Source: Sipunculus nudus
Taxonomy: Eukaryota; Annelida; Sipuncula; Golfingiida; Sipunculidae
Direction of reading: 5' to 3'
Assembly: GCA_026874595.1 (NCBI GenBank)
Contig: CM049316.1
Span: forward strand, 52,959,676 to 53,023,675
Length of the DNA stretch: 64,000 nt
Each line of letters begins with the position of its first letter. Position 1 is the stretch's first letter. Shown one piece after another: positions 51,168-63,700 of the stretch. The notes beneath the pieces were generated by a model. That model worked only from the letters and a program-made list of their open reading frames with translations. It was not told the origin of the DNA and made no database searches. The position numbers and the translations under genes were made by a program.

Positions 51168-53312
51168 ATGACTGCATTTTATAAATGAATATATCTATAT
51201 GTAAGTAGGTCCTTTACACGGACTTCCTTGTATAGAGTTAGGTATTAATTTATTTTATAAAAAGAAAAAAATATAGAAAAGTGTTTAATTCACGCCAATA
51301 TGAAAAGTATTTACATCATGCCATTATTTTATTGTTTAATATGACAACTGAAGACAGGAAGTTTTAATGTTTTAATCATGGGGAAAACACATATTTAAAC
51401 GTATTCAGTGAAATATACCAGCACAAGTTACAACACGAACTCCGTACCTCGAATAGGCATATACCTGTATATGTGTTATACAGACGGATTAATTGACTGA
51501 TCCTTGTGTCATGGAAGTGGAGGATTCAATAACGTCCAGTGACTATACGTGCCAGTGTGTCAACACTTGTCGATCGATTGATCTCTCATCAGGCACATTT
51601 TGTCGACCCACTTCTCCGAGGGGGTAAATGGCCTTCATCACAAAATGATGGTTTCACGCCGAACAAGAAAAACACTCATTACGAACTCAATTACAAGTCG
51701 CAGTTTTGCTTTTCAGCTCGGGGACAATTTGTCCGCCAGAACCTTTGTGAGTACCACAATCGCCCCGGGTGTTCAGTTTAATTTCAATTTGTCAACAATG
51801 GGGTTATGGGTCTGGCGGGGTGGCCGCGGGGTGCGATCTGGCCGTGTCCACCCCGCTGTTCAACATTAGCATGTTGATAGCATGTTCCACTACATAGTAT
51901 GCATTCAGGGAATCTATTTTGAAAATACCGACGCTTGACTTTGTACAGTGCCACATTCTACGAGCATTAATTTATATATACGAACATGTTTCGCCCTCGG
52001 GCTTTCCTGTCGCTTCTACAGAACACATGTTAAATGAATAGTTTTGTCAAATGGACCATAAGTGGCCATTCAATGCAAACTGATTAAATCTATATGGCTA
52101 CGTTGGGACTTTAATGTTTCCACTGAATATGGCTGCGTCTGGTCGTTCAAGCACATAGCGTTTCGTTGTTATTCCAATGTTCTATGTTATTCAAGTATTT
52201 GTAGTAATACTTCGACACTGCAGTACTTCATAACTGATGTATCAATGATTTGACCATGCTCTGTGTAGTCAGTCGTCTGTGCCTATACCATACGGAGACA
52301 ACTGGACACAAAGCAATATCGGATACCAAGAAATTTATTATTTCTGTTTATGTAGACGGTTTCGGATGAAATCTCCTTTAAAACCCAAAGTTAAGCAATA
52401 ATAACATATATTTTGCATGCTAGATTTACATATATATATATTAGCCAGATAGTTAAGCTGAACTGATCCAGTCATCACTTTTTAAAAAAGTTACACTTTT
52501 TTAGATTTCCTAGAAGTGACATATAGTTATTCTATTTGTAATAGTTGTTTTATAATATTTTTTAGCCAAAAGTCGTGCCATGTAATCTAAATTACTAGAG
52601 CAATACACGCATGTGGTCCAGAAAGAACAACGGAACCCCTCAATATTTCTGTCTGCAAGCGCCCAGCATGTATATAAACGTGGCAACATGTTCAAAATGT
52701 CCTTCTTGCAGAGGCATATGTACTATGTATACTTTTCTTAAGTTTTGAGTTTTATATATCCATATGTAATATAAAAATACCATATTTTTTTCAGTCTGTG
52801 ATATCCAACATGGGTTAATGAGGGGAGAGTTGTCACTGATTTCTCTCGTTTTCACTTCCTTTTCAAGTAGTTTTTTTTTCTGGAGCCCTTACTCTTTTCT
52901 TCTGTCATTTACTTTTTCAAAGGCAGGCCTGGTTCACTTGTCATCTTAATTCCCCCCCCCCCCCCCCATTATACATATAAACAATTAAACTGCCATGAGC
53001 TTGAAGAAAAAAAATACTGCCTCTCCTCTTTCATCAATCCTGTCTTTTAAAGAGAAAATTCCCTCGATATTTTTTTTTTATGTATCAGTGTTGTATCGGG
53101 GGGGGGGGGGGGGGAGGTATCATGCATATTCATTTAAATTCATGATATATTTAACCACTTTATACACACGAGGTGTATAATCCTAACTTAAGTTAAGATC
53201 CCTGTTTCTGAAGTTTAGGTAAACCTTATAGCACGCGGTCGTATTGTGTGCATTAGAAATTAATCCAGACCAGAGACTGGACCCTGATGTGATTGGCTGG
53301 TGCAAAGTGGGA
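51165..53312. other. Intergenic, no gene recognised
   Basis: Non-repetitive except for the C16 run at 52,952-52,967 and the G17 run at 53,098-53,114. Overlapping plus-strand frames at 51539-51869 (80 and 89 codons) lie in a better-composed block but match nothing I know. Confidence 0.5.
52952..53114. repeat. C16 and G17 homopolymers 130 bases apart
   Basis: C16 at 52952-52967 and G17 at 53098-53114 are complementary on the same strand, so they could pair as the stem of a large hairpin. Confidence 0.85.
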
Positions 53313-53547
53313 TGTCAGCCTGGACAGCTGAGTGGTAAAACGCTTGGCTCTCTCCGCTGGCGACCCGGGTTCGATCCCCGGCGTGGCTATGAGAGTGGGT
53401 TGTAGTTGCCCGTCCAAGGCCGGTGGTTTTCTCCGGGTACTCCGGTTTCCTCCACCCCTGCAGACTACCCTACGCCATCACCGGAGCCATGGAGAGTGCC
53501 TCGATTAGTTATAATAACTATTTGTACAATCCATGTAAAATAAATAA
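53313..53547 (+). mobile_element. tRNA-derived SINE
   Basis: The head is tRNA-like. An A-box-type TGGACAGCTGAGTGG lies at 53,321-53,335 and a perfect B-box-type GGTTCGATCCC at 53,368-53,378, the internal RNA polymerase III promoter elements. The body contains TTTTCTCCGGGTACTCCGG at 53,427-53,445, followed by TTTCCTCC. I recall this as a conserved central segment of several invertebrate tRNA-SINEs (possibly the Meta-SINE type), but the family name is from memory. The tail is AT-rich, ending in ATGTAAAATAAATAA near 53,547. It is not a functional tRNA gene, because the acceptor ends do not pair and the body continues well past the tRNA-like part. Confidence 0.78.
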
Positions 53548-54931
53548 GTTTATAATATGTCGCAAGCAAAAGTAAGAAATAACTTAATTCTAGCAAAACA
53601 TGTTGTTCTTATTCTTCCCTGGAAATTTGGGGCTGACAGTGTCAGAAAAACTAAGCTTTTGATGAGATCTGTGATTTTTTTGTCATAGGGTCTTTTCCTA
53701 TATGTGTGTGACGTCACTGCCGAGTCGACAGTGCTCATAGATGTGCCAATAGTTTTTGATGAATCACACAACCTCATTTTTTGTGGAAAATTTAATTAAA
53801 AAATCTTTTTCCTACAGGAAATGGGTTCATTTTATGTAAAATCTATACTAATATTATTTCATAGGCAATTGTGTTATATGATAATATAATGAGATTTGGA
53901 ATACGTTTGCTTGACCTGAAGATCATTTCTAAAATTCATTTCATTTTAAGCCTATAATATATGGTATTCGGGTAAACTGTTAGGTGTATTTAGCGAGTGA
54001 AGGCTTTTCATAAATGTTTATAAAATACATATTTTGGCAGACGTTAAGACAGTCGTGCAATATCTGCTCAACTCAAAAATGTCTGTTTGTCAATTTCAGT
54101 CTCACGCGAGAGCTTCTCGTGAGGAGCCTGTGTGTAGCATGTCGCTCGTGTGAAAGTGGACAGTTTTGCTAATACATACATGTACATGTATCTGCAACAT
54201 TAGTATTAAATGAGGTTTAGTCCATCCCTAGAACAATTGGAGCATCCTGTTTACTTCGACTGGCCTTCCTTGTTGCTGCAGTACCGGTCACGTATGGACA
54301 GCGTGTGCCAAACGCACAGGCCTGACCTGAACACCTAATCCTTAACTATTGAAGCCATGTTTATATTAGAACACATCAACCTAGGCCCGGGATGAAGCCC
54401 TTTCTGTTGTATTATTGGTTGTTGACATTAATTATTGTCGTGTTCTGCCTCCCGCTTGTGGTGTCCATGCTTATAACAACAAAACTGACCGTGACTCTGC
54501 GCTCTCAACATCAGTCATTGTGCTGCGGCGGCTTTGAAGCTAGAACAGATTTATAGTTAGATTTGTCGACCAATAACAAAGCAATGTTTAAATTTGATTC
54601 AGGGCGAGAAAGCGTGTTGGACAACACTAGGATGAGGCCCCACACATTGGCTCTGATATAAAAGACATATAATGCATTTGCCAACACCCGCCGGGGGATT
54701 TCCCCGTAAGTCTCTGCAGGTGTGAAAATTAAAATTAATGGGCGAAGCTCTTGTTTGTGCAAGGTGCAACAGGACCGCGACAAAGTCTGCCGGAATCCCC
54801 ATGGACACCACGGCAAACACCAGGCTTATTTACCAGCAGTACAGGTGTATTCCTAACAGGTTTAGGCCACTGAATGAATTGTTTATTTTCTGAATCCATC
54901 TTGCTTGAAATGAATGAGGGCCATGTACACT
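53548..54931. other. Intergenic, no gene recognised
   Basis: Moderately AT-rich to 54.2 kb, then better composed to about 54.93 kb. Overlapping minus-strand frames at 54511-54816 (101 codons) and 54735-55022 (95 codons) are not recognisable. Confidence 0.5.
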
Positions 54932-55211
54932 GATGAAGGTGTGATCCTGCAGGGGCGTCTGGCCGGGGCATCAGTTTCTCCAGTCTGGATGAAGATCGAT
55001 AAACATAATTTCGATAAGTCACCCTATATACACAGTATTTTAAACTATATAAGCGTATGCATAGTTTGATGAAGGTGTGATCCTGCAGGGCCGTCTGGCC
55101 GGGGCATCAGTCCCTCTAGTCTGGATGAATATCGATCAACCGAATTTCGATAAGTCACCCTATATACAAAGTATTTTAAACTATACAAGGGTGTAAGCGT
55201 ATGCATAGTTT
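54932..55211. repeat. Tandem duplication, unit 136 bp
   Basis: Copy one (54932-55067) and copy two (55068-55211) both start GATGAAGGTGTGATCCTGCA and end GCGTATGCATAGTTT, with about 90% identity. Copy two carries an extra 8 bases (near 55,189-55,196). Confidence 0.93.
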
Positions 55212-57124
55212 GTTGTTCACGATGTCATGTATTTGAACAAGGGTAACGATAGCAATAAGAACAAAGTTAAATAAATAGGTAATTTAAATTAAATTAGTCG
55301 TGCGCATGCAGTCCTATGGCCTCCTGAGGCCATAGATGGTTCTGTTATATAAGCATGTTCAAATTTGCTGTTTGAATCCATAAACCCCATTGCTTCAGCT
55401 CTGATCATATGGACAGATCTTCCTATATATATACCATAATCTGTTTGGTGTAGCTTGAATTGTTAATTTGTTATATTCTTTAAGAAAACGAATAAGCACC
55501 ACAAACAGACGGTAAACAGTCAGAGAGACCCGAAAACACTACATTCACTCATTGTGACTCGTGTCATTTTAGTATAATGGGCCCAAGTAATGTTTCATTA
55601 TAATATATACATCTATTACAGGGGCCTTATGTAAACATAATTTATTATAATAAGGGCTACCATGGAAGATGTTGTAATAAACAAAATAAATAAATAAATA
55701 GGAGTCTGTCTCTAAAATGCATCGCAAGACTACAAGACGTCGCAACAGGTTCACAAGAGAAATTTTCTTCACTTGCATTACAGGTGTACATGCACGGATT
55801 CAACACAAAGCAACCATCCGTATTTAAGCCAAGAAATCCGGGTTGTATTGAAGCCCATCGCGAAGCTTATTTAAATCAAAAGTAAGTCAAAGAATTTATT
55901 CACGTCTGTTGATGGGGTTTGATAAAACCATCATACATGTCTGTCATGACGTCATGGAATGCGTAATGTGTCTGCGGATAGTGATACCGGACAGCATTTC
56001 ACAAACTGAAAACCTCTATATATGAAGATATTCTTTTCTTTTTATTACCTCAGCTTTGATTGTATATACACTGCTTTCTGGATGAACTATATATGACTAA
56101 TGTAAGTTTCCAATTACTATAGTATATACCGCTAGCCTCCTCCATAGCAACTTCACGTTGTTTTCTTAATTTTTCGTATACAAAAGGTCCCGGGGCAGCC
56201 TTATATCAGCAAACTGACGGAGACACCGCAGTGTCAAAGCCGACAATCACCTGTATACAGCTGGAGTAGGGACTCGGTATATAGGAAACTGCTCGGGGGG
56301 GGGGGGGGGGAGGGGGGGATTGTAGGTTTCGTGACGTCACCAAAACTCCTGGGCGTAAATTACCGGGGAAAACATGCATACTTACAAAAATAATACATAT
56401 ATACAGGGCATTTATTTTACGATGACAGCATTGGCCTGCATAGGCCATTAATTTAATCATTCATGTTATTTATCAATTAAGATCTGTACAACACCAGAGG
56501 GAGTGTTCTGCATGGACATCGGATGTCATGAACAAATGGAACCTTAAAAATGTTGATGTTTTTATCATTAACTGAACAAAGTGCCGGTATTAATATTTCA
56601 TGTTCAGATGAACACCTAGACAATTGTTGTCACTTTCCTTCAGAGAGCAATAAACAAATTTTTTTTCTACACCTGTGTCACACCTGAATTCACCACAGAT
56701 ATATGTACCCCGTTACTGTTGCCCTGATAACACGGGCGTGATAATGGAACTCTAACAATGGGAACATTTGTCCAGCCTCCGTGATAACACTTATCACGCT
56801 TTTTGGCGGGTTATTCTTATACACATTAGGATGCAACCGATGTGCTATCAAAATAAATATCTCTTGCTGAGCGTTTTCTCACACACCTGTCTTGGACGTG
56901 GGATACGCCTGGGAACGTGTTGTGAACAACAATACATATGTATGCGAAATGTAGATGCATATCACAGCCAAAATTAGTCCAAATAAATGACAACAACAGA
57001 ACCATGTGCTTGTGAGGACATTACTTCGATTCAGACAGTTACTGATTTAAGTGGTTTGAAAAAGACTTTTTTTAGAAAATGAATATGGCAATTTTACCCC
57101 GCATGGTAACTCACACTTGGCTCT
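55212..57124. other. Intergenic, no gene recognised
   Basis: Ordinary AT-rich sequence. The only repeat-like feature is a G16AG7 run at 56,295-56,318. Frames are short and unrecognised. Confidence 0.5.
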
Positions 57125-57596
57125 TTAAAGGTGCCCAGTCACCGACATTTTGAAAAAGAATGTATGTGATTTCTGGCTTCCTCTATGTATATATTAATGA
57201 TCTAAGGGTAATTTTGTTTTTGAAAAGTTCTTATAAGGCCTTCGTGAACGATGTGCGAACTTGTTTATCAACAACATGTTTGTAAACACAGCGATGTTGA
57301 CAAACAGGAAAAACATGTAGCTTGAGGTGGTACTTTGCACACATGAGGAGGTAGAAAAGTCACTTGTTGCAAAACACCATTTACAAAGCTCTGGCTCATC
57401 TGAATTCCTGCCAGATGCCCTTGTTGAATTTGTAATGATTATTTTAGCGGGCCCCCACATATCACAAACACGTTGATATAAACAAAAGAAGCGGCCTGTG
57501 TGCGGTGTTATCCACTTTTTCTGGCCTATTTTTATGAAAGCTCCAAGGGATTTCCTTTAGTGTATACAAGTCAGATAGGTGAGTGGGCCCCTTTAA
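57125..57596. mobile_element. TTAA-flanked MITE-like element
   Basis: The left end TTAAAGGTGCCCAGTCACC and the right end, whose reverse complement is TTAAAGGGGCCCACTCACC, match at 17 of 19 positions. The TTAA at both outer ends would fit a piggyBac-type target duplication, though the TIR could equally include it. There is no transposase: the 88-codon minus-strand frame inside is unrecognised. It ends about 140 bases before the 57-bp satellite. Confidence 0.55.
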
Positions 57597-57737
57597 CAGT
57601 ATGGCACACATTTGGCGCCCAGAGCACCTGTGCATAATGATTTTGTTACAAGTTTATTTCAGATAAAGGAGCAGGCGAAATTACTGTCACGAGGTTGCAT
57701 GTTATGTTATCAGAAAAATACAGTCCAGAACTTTCCT
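57597..57737. other. Junction between the MITE and the 57-bp satellite
   Basis: Non-repetitive until about 57,720, where satellite-like text (CAGTCCAGAACTTTCCTGCC) starts, giving a partial first unit. Confidence 0.6.
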
Positions 57738-60700
57738 GCCTTTACAGCATCACCGATTATGTCATCAGGAGTAAATGCAGTCGAGAACTGCCCTGCCTTT
57801 ACCGCATCACCGATTATGTCATCAAGAGTAAATGCAGTCGAGAACTACCCTGCCTTTACCGCATCACCGGTTATGTCATCAGGAGTAAATGCAGTTGAGA
57901 GGTGCCCTGCCTTAACCGCATCACCGGTTATGTCATCAGGAGTAAATGCAGTCGAGAAATGTCCTGCCGTCATCGATTATGTCATCAGGAGTAAATGCAG
58001 TCGAGAACTTTCCTGCCTTTACCGCATCACCGGTTATGTCATCAGGAGTAAATGCAGTTGAGAAGTGTCCTGCCGTCATCGATTATGTCATCAGGAGTAA
58101 ATGCAGTCGAGAACTGCCCTGCCTTTTCCGCATCACCGGTTATGTCATCAGGAGTAAATGCAGTCGAGAACTGCCCTGCCTTTACCGCATCACCGGTTAT
58201 GTCATCAAGAGTAAATGCAGTCGAGAACTGCCCTGCCTTTACCGCATCACCGGTTATGTCATCAGGAGTAAATGCAGTTGAGAGGTGCCCTGCCTTTACC
58301 GCATCACCGGTTATGTCATCAGGAGTAAATGCAGTCGAGAACTGCCCTGCCTTTACCGCATCACCGGTTATGTCATCAGGAGTAAATGCAGTTGAGAAGT
58401 GTCCTGCCGTCATCGATTATGTCATCAGGAGTAAATGCAGTCGAGAACTGTCCTGCCTTTACCGCATCACCGATTATGTCATCAGGAGTAAATGCAGTTG
58501 AGAAGTGTCCGGCCGTCATCGATTATGTCATCAGGAGTAAATGCAGTCGAGAACTGCCCTGCCTTTACCGCATCACCGGTTATGTCATCAAGAGTAAATG
58601 CAGTCGAGAACTGCCCTGCCTTTACCGCATCACCGGTTATGTCATCAGGAGTAAATGCAGTTGAGAGGTGCCCTGCCTTTACCGCATCACCGGTTATGTC
58701 ATCAGGAGTAAATGCAGTCGAGAACTGCCCTGCCTTTACCGCATCACCGGTTATGTCATCAGGAGTAAATGCAGTCGAGAACTGCCCTGCCTTTACCGCA
58801 TCACCGGTTATGTCATCAAGAGTAAATGCAGTCGAGAACTGCCCTGCCTTTACCGCATCACCGGTTATGTCATCAGGAGTAAATGCAGTTGAGAGGTGCC
58901 CTGCCTTTACCGCATCACCGGTTATGTCATCAGGAGTAAATGCAGTCGAGAACTGCCCTGCCTTTACCGCATCACCGGTTATGTCATCAGGAGTAAATGC
59001 AGTCGAGAACTGCCCTGCCTTTACCGCATCACCGGTTATGTCATCAGGAGTAAATGCAGTCGAGAACTGCCCTGCCTTTACCGCATCACCGGTTATGTCA
59101 TCAGGAGTAAATGCAGTCGAGAACTGCCCTGCCTTTACCGCATCACCGGTTATGTCATCAGGAGTAAATGCAGTCGAGAACTGTCCTGCCTTTACCGCAT
59201 CACCGGTTATGTCATCAGGAGTAAATGCAGTCGAGAACTGCCCTGCCTTTTCCGCATCACCGGTTATGTCATCAGGAGTAAATGCAGTCGAGAACTGCCC
59301 TGCCTTTACCGCATCACCGGTTATGTCATCAGGAGTAAATGCAGTCGAGAACTGTCCTGCCTTTACCGCATCACCGGTTATGTCATCAAGAGTAAATGCA
59401 GTCGAGAACTGCCCTGCCTTTACCGCATCACCGGTTATGTCATCAGGAGTAAATGCAGTTGAGAGGTGCCTTGCCTTTACCGCATCACCGATTATGTCAT
59501 CAGGAGTAAATGCAGTCGAGAACTGCTCTGCCTTAACCGCATCACCGGTTATGTCATCAGGAGTAAATGCAGTCGAGAACTGTCCTGCCTTTACCGCATC
59601 ACCGGTTATGTCATCAGGAGTAAATGCAGTCGAGAACTGCCCTGCCTTTTCCGCATCACCGGTTATGTCATCAGGAGTAAATGCAGTCGAGAACTGTCCT
59701 GCCTTTTCCGCATCACCGGTTATGTCATCAGGAGTGAATGCAGTCGAGAACTGCCCTGCCTTTTCCGCATCACCGGTTATGTCATCAGGAGTAAATGCAG
59801 TCGAGAACTGCCCTGCCTTAACCGCATCACCGGTTATGTCATCAGGAGTAAATGCAGTCGAGAACTGCCCTGCCTTTTCCGCATCACCGGTTATGTCATC
59901 AGGAGTAAATGCAGTCGAGAACTGCCCTGCCTTAACCACATCACCGGTTATGTCATCAGGAGTAAATGCAGTCGAGAACTGCCCTGCCTTAACCGCATCA
60001 CCGGTTATGTCATCAGGAGTAAATGCAGTCGAGAACTGTCCTGCTTTTACCGCATCACCGGTTATGTCATCAGGAGTAAATGCAGTCGAGAACTGCCCTG
60101 CCTTTTCCGCATCACCGGTTATGTCATCAGGAGTAAATGCAGTCGAGAACTGCCCTGCCTTAACCGCATCACCGGTTATGTCATCAGGAGTAAATGCAGT
60201 CGAGAACTGCCCTGCCTTTTCCGCATCACCGGTTATGTCATCAGGAGTAAATGCAGTCGAGAACTGCCCTGCCTTAACCGCATCACCGGTTATGTCATCA
60301 GGAGTAAATGCAGTCGAGAACTGTCCTGCCTTTACCGCATCACCGATTATGTCATCAGGAGTAAATGCAGTCGAGAACTACCCTGCCTTTAAAGCATCAC
60401 CGGTTATGTCATCAGGAGTAAATGCAGTCGAGAACTGCCCTGCCTTAACCGCATCACCGGTTATGTCATCAGGAGTAAATGCAGTCGAGAACTGTCCTGC
60501 CTTTACCGCATCACCGGTTATGTCATCAGGAGTAAATGCAGTTGAGAGGTGCCCTGCCTTAACCGCATCACCGGTTATGTCATCAGGAGTAAATGCAGTC
60601 GAGAACTGTCCTGCCTTTACAGCATCACCGGTTATGTCATCAGGAGTAAATGCAGTCGAGAACTGTCCTGCCTTTACCGCATCACCGATTATGTCATCAA

Positions 60701-63700
60701 GAGTAAATGCAGTCGAGAACTACCCTGCCTTTACCGCATCACCGGTTATGTCATCAGGAGTAAATGCAGTTGAGAGGTACCCTGCCTTTACCGCATCACC
60801 GGTTATGTCATCAGGAGTAAATGCAGTCGAGAACTGTCCTGCCTTTACCGCATCACCGGTTATGTCATCAAGAGTAAATGCAGTCGAGAACTGCCCTGCC
60901 TTTACCGCATCACCGGTTATGTCATCAGGAGTAAATGCAGTTGAGAGGTGCCTTGCCTTTACCGCATCACCGATTATGTCATCAAGAGTAAATGCAGTCG
61001 AGAACTGCCCTGCCTTTTCCGCATCACCGGTTATGTCATCAGGAGTAAATGCAGTCGAGAACTGTCCTGCCTTTACCGCATCACCGGTTATGTCATCAGG
61101 AGTAAATGCAGTTGAGAGGTGCCCTGCCTTAACCGCATCACCGGTTATGTCATCAGGAGTAAATGCAGTCGAGAACTGTCCTGCCTTTACCGCATCACCG
61201 GTTATGTCATCAGGAGTAAATGCAGTCGAGAACTGTCCTGCCTTTACCGCATCACCGGTTATGTCATCAGGAGTAAATGCAGTCGAGAACTGCCCTGCCT
61301 TTACCGCATCACCGGTTATGTCATCAGGAGTAAATGCAGTCGAGAACTGTCCTGCCTTTACCGCATCACCGGTTATGTCATCAGGAGTAAATGCAGTTGA
61401 GAGGTGCCCTGCCTTAACCGCATCACTGGTTATGTCATCAGGAGTAAATGCAGTCGAGAACTGTCCTGCCTTTACCGCATCACCGGTTATGTCATCAGGA
61501 GTAAATGCAGTCGAGAACTGTCCTGCCTTTACCGCATCACCGGTTATGTCATCAGGAGTAAATGCAGTTGAGAGGTGCCCTGCCTTAACCGCATCACCGG
61601 TTATGTCATCAGGAGTAAATGCAGTCGAGAACTGTCCTGCCTTTACAGCATCACCGGTTATGTCATCAGGAGTAAATGCAGTCGAGAACTACCCTGCCTT
61701 TACAGCATCACCGGTTATGTCATCAGGGGTAAATGCAGTCGAGAACTGCCCTGCCTTTACCGCATCACCGGTTATGTCATCAGGAGTAAATGCAGTCGAG
61801 AACTGTCCTGCCCTTACCGCATCACCGGTTATGTCATCAGGAGTAAATGCAGTTGAGAGGTGCCCGGCCTTTACCGCATCACCGGTTATGTCATCAGGAG
61901 TAAATGCAGTCGAGAACTGCCCTGCCTTTACCGCATCACCGGTTATGTCATCAGGAGTAAATGCAGTTGAGAGGTGCCCTGCCTTTACCGCATCACCGGT
62001 TATGTCATCAGGAGTAAATGCAGTCGAGAACTGCCCTGCCTTTACCGCATCACCGGTTATGTCATCAGGAGTAAATGCAGTCGAGAACTGTCCTGCCTTT
62101 ACCGCATCACCGGTTATGTCATCAGGAGTAAATGCAGTCGAGAACTGTCCTGCCTTTACCGCATCACCGGTTATGTCATCAGGAGTAAATGCAGTTGAGA
62201 GGTGCCCTGCCTTAACCGCATCACCGGTTATGTCATCAGGAGTAAATGCAGTCGAGAACTGTCCTGCCTTTACAGCATCACCGGTTATGTCATCAGGAGT
62301 AAATGCAGTCGAGAACTACCCTGCCTTTACAGCATCACCGGTTATGTCATCAGGGGTAAATGCAGTCGAGAACTGCCCTGCCTTTACCGCATCACCGGTT
62401 ATGTCATCAGGAGTAAATGCAGTCGAGAACTGTCCTGCCCTTACCGAATCACCGGTTATGTCATCAGGAGTAAATGCAGTTGAGAGGTGCCCTGCCTTTA
62501 CCGCATCACCGGTTATGTCATCAGGAGTAAATGCAGTCGAGAACTGCCCTGCCTTTACCGCATCACCGGTTATGTCATCAGGAGTAAATGCAGTTGAGAG
62601 GTGCCTTGCCTTTACCGCATCACCGATTATGTCATCAAGAGTAAATGCAGTCGAGAACTGCCCTGCCTTTTCCGCGTCACCGGTTATGTCATCAGGAGTA
62701 AATGCAGTCGAGAACTGTCCTGCCTTTACCGCATCACCGGTTATGTCATCAGGAGTAAATGCAGTTGAGAGGTGCCCTGCCTTAACCGCATCACCGGTTT
62801 ATGTCATCAGGAGTAAATGCAGTCGAGAACTGTCCTGCCTTTACCGCATCACCGGTTATGTCATCAGGAGTAAATGCAGTCGAGAACTGCCCTGCCTTTA
62901 CCGCATCACCGGTTATGTCATCAGGAGTAAATGCAGTTGAGAGGTGCCCTGCCTTAACCACATCACCGGTTATGTCATCAGGAGTAAATGCAGTCGAGAA
63001 CTGTCCTGCCTTTACAGCATCACCGGTTATGTCATCAGGAGTAAATGCAGTCGAGAACTACCCTGCCTTTACAGCATCACCGGTTATGTCATCAGGGGTA
63101 AATGCAGTCGAGAACTGCCCTGCCTTTACCGCATCACCGGTTATGTCATCAGGAGTAAATGCAGTCGAGAACTGTCCTGCCCTTACCGCATCACCGGTTA
63201 TGTCATCAGGAGTAAATGCAGTTGAGAGGTGCCCTGCCTTTACCGCATCACCGGTTATGTCATCAGGAGTAAATGCAGTCGAGAACTGCCCTGCCTTTAC
63301 CGCATCACCGGTTATGTCATCAGGAGTAAATGCAGTTGAGAGGTGCCTTGCCTTTACCGCATCACCGATTATGTCATCAAGAGTAAATGCAGTCGAGAAC
63401 TACCCTGCCTTTTCCGCATCACCGGTTATGTCATCAGGAGTAAATGCAGTCGAGAACTGTCCTGCCCTTACCGCATCACCGGTTATGTCATCAGGAGTAA
63501 ATGCAGTTGAGAGGTGCCCTGCCTTTACCGCATCACCGGTTATGTCATCAGGAGTAAATGCAGTCGAGAACTGCCCTGCCTTTACCGCATCACCGGTTAT
63601 GTCATCAGGAGTAAATGCAGTCGAGAACTGCCCTGCCTTAACCGCATCACCGGTTTATGTCATCAGGAGTAAATGCAGTCGAGAACTGTCCTGCCTTTAC

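Noticed and set aside
53321-53390. A tRNA gene
   Set aside because: The A and B boxes are good, but the acceptor stem does not close and a SINE body follows.
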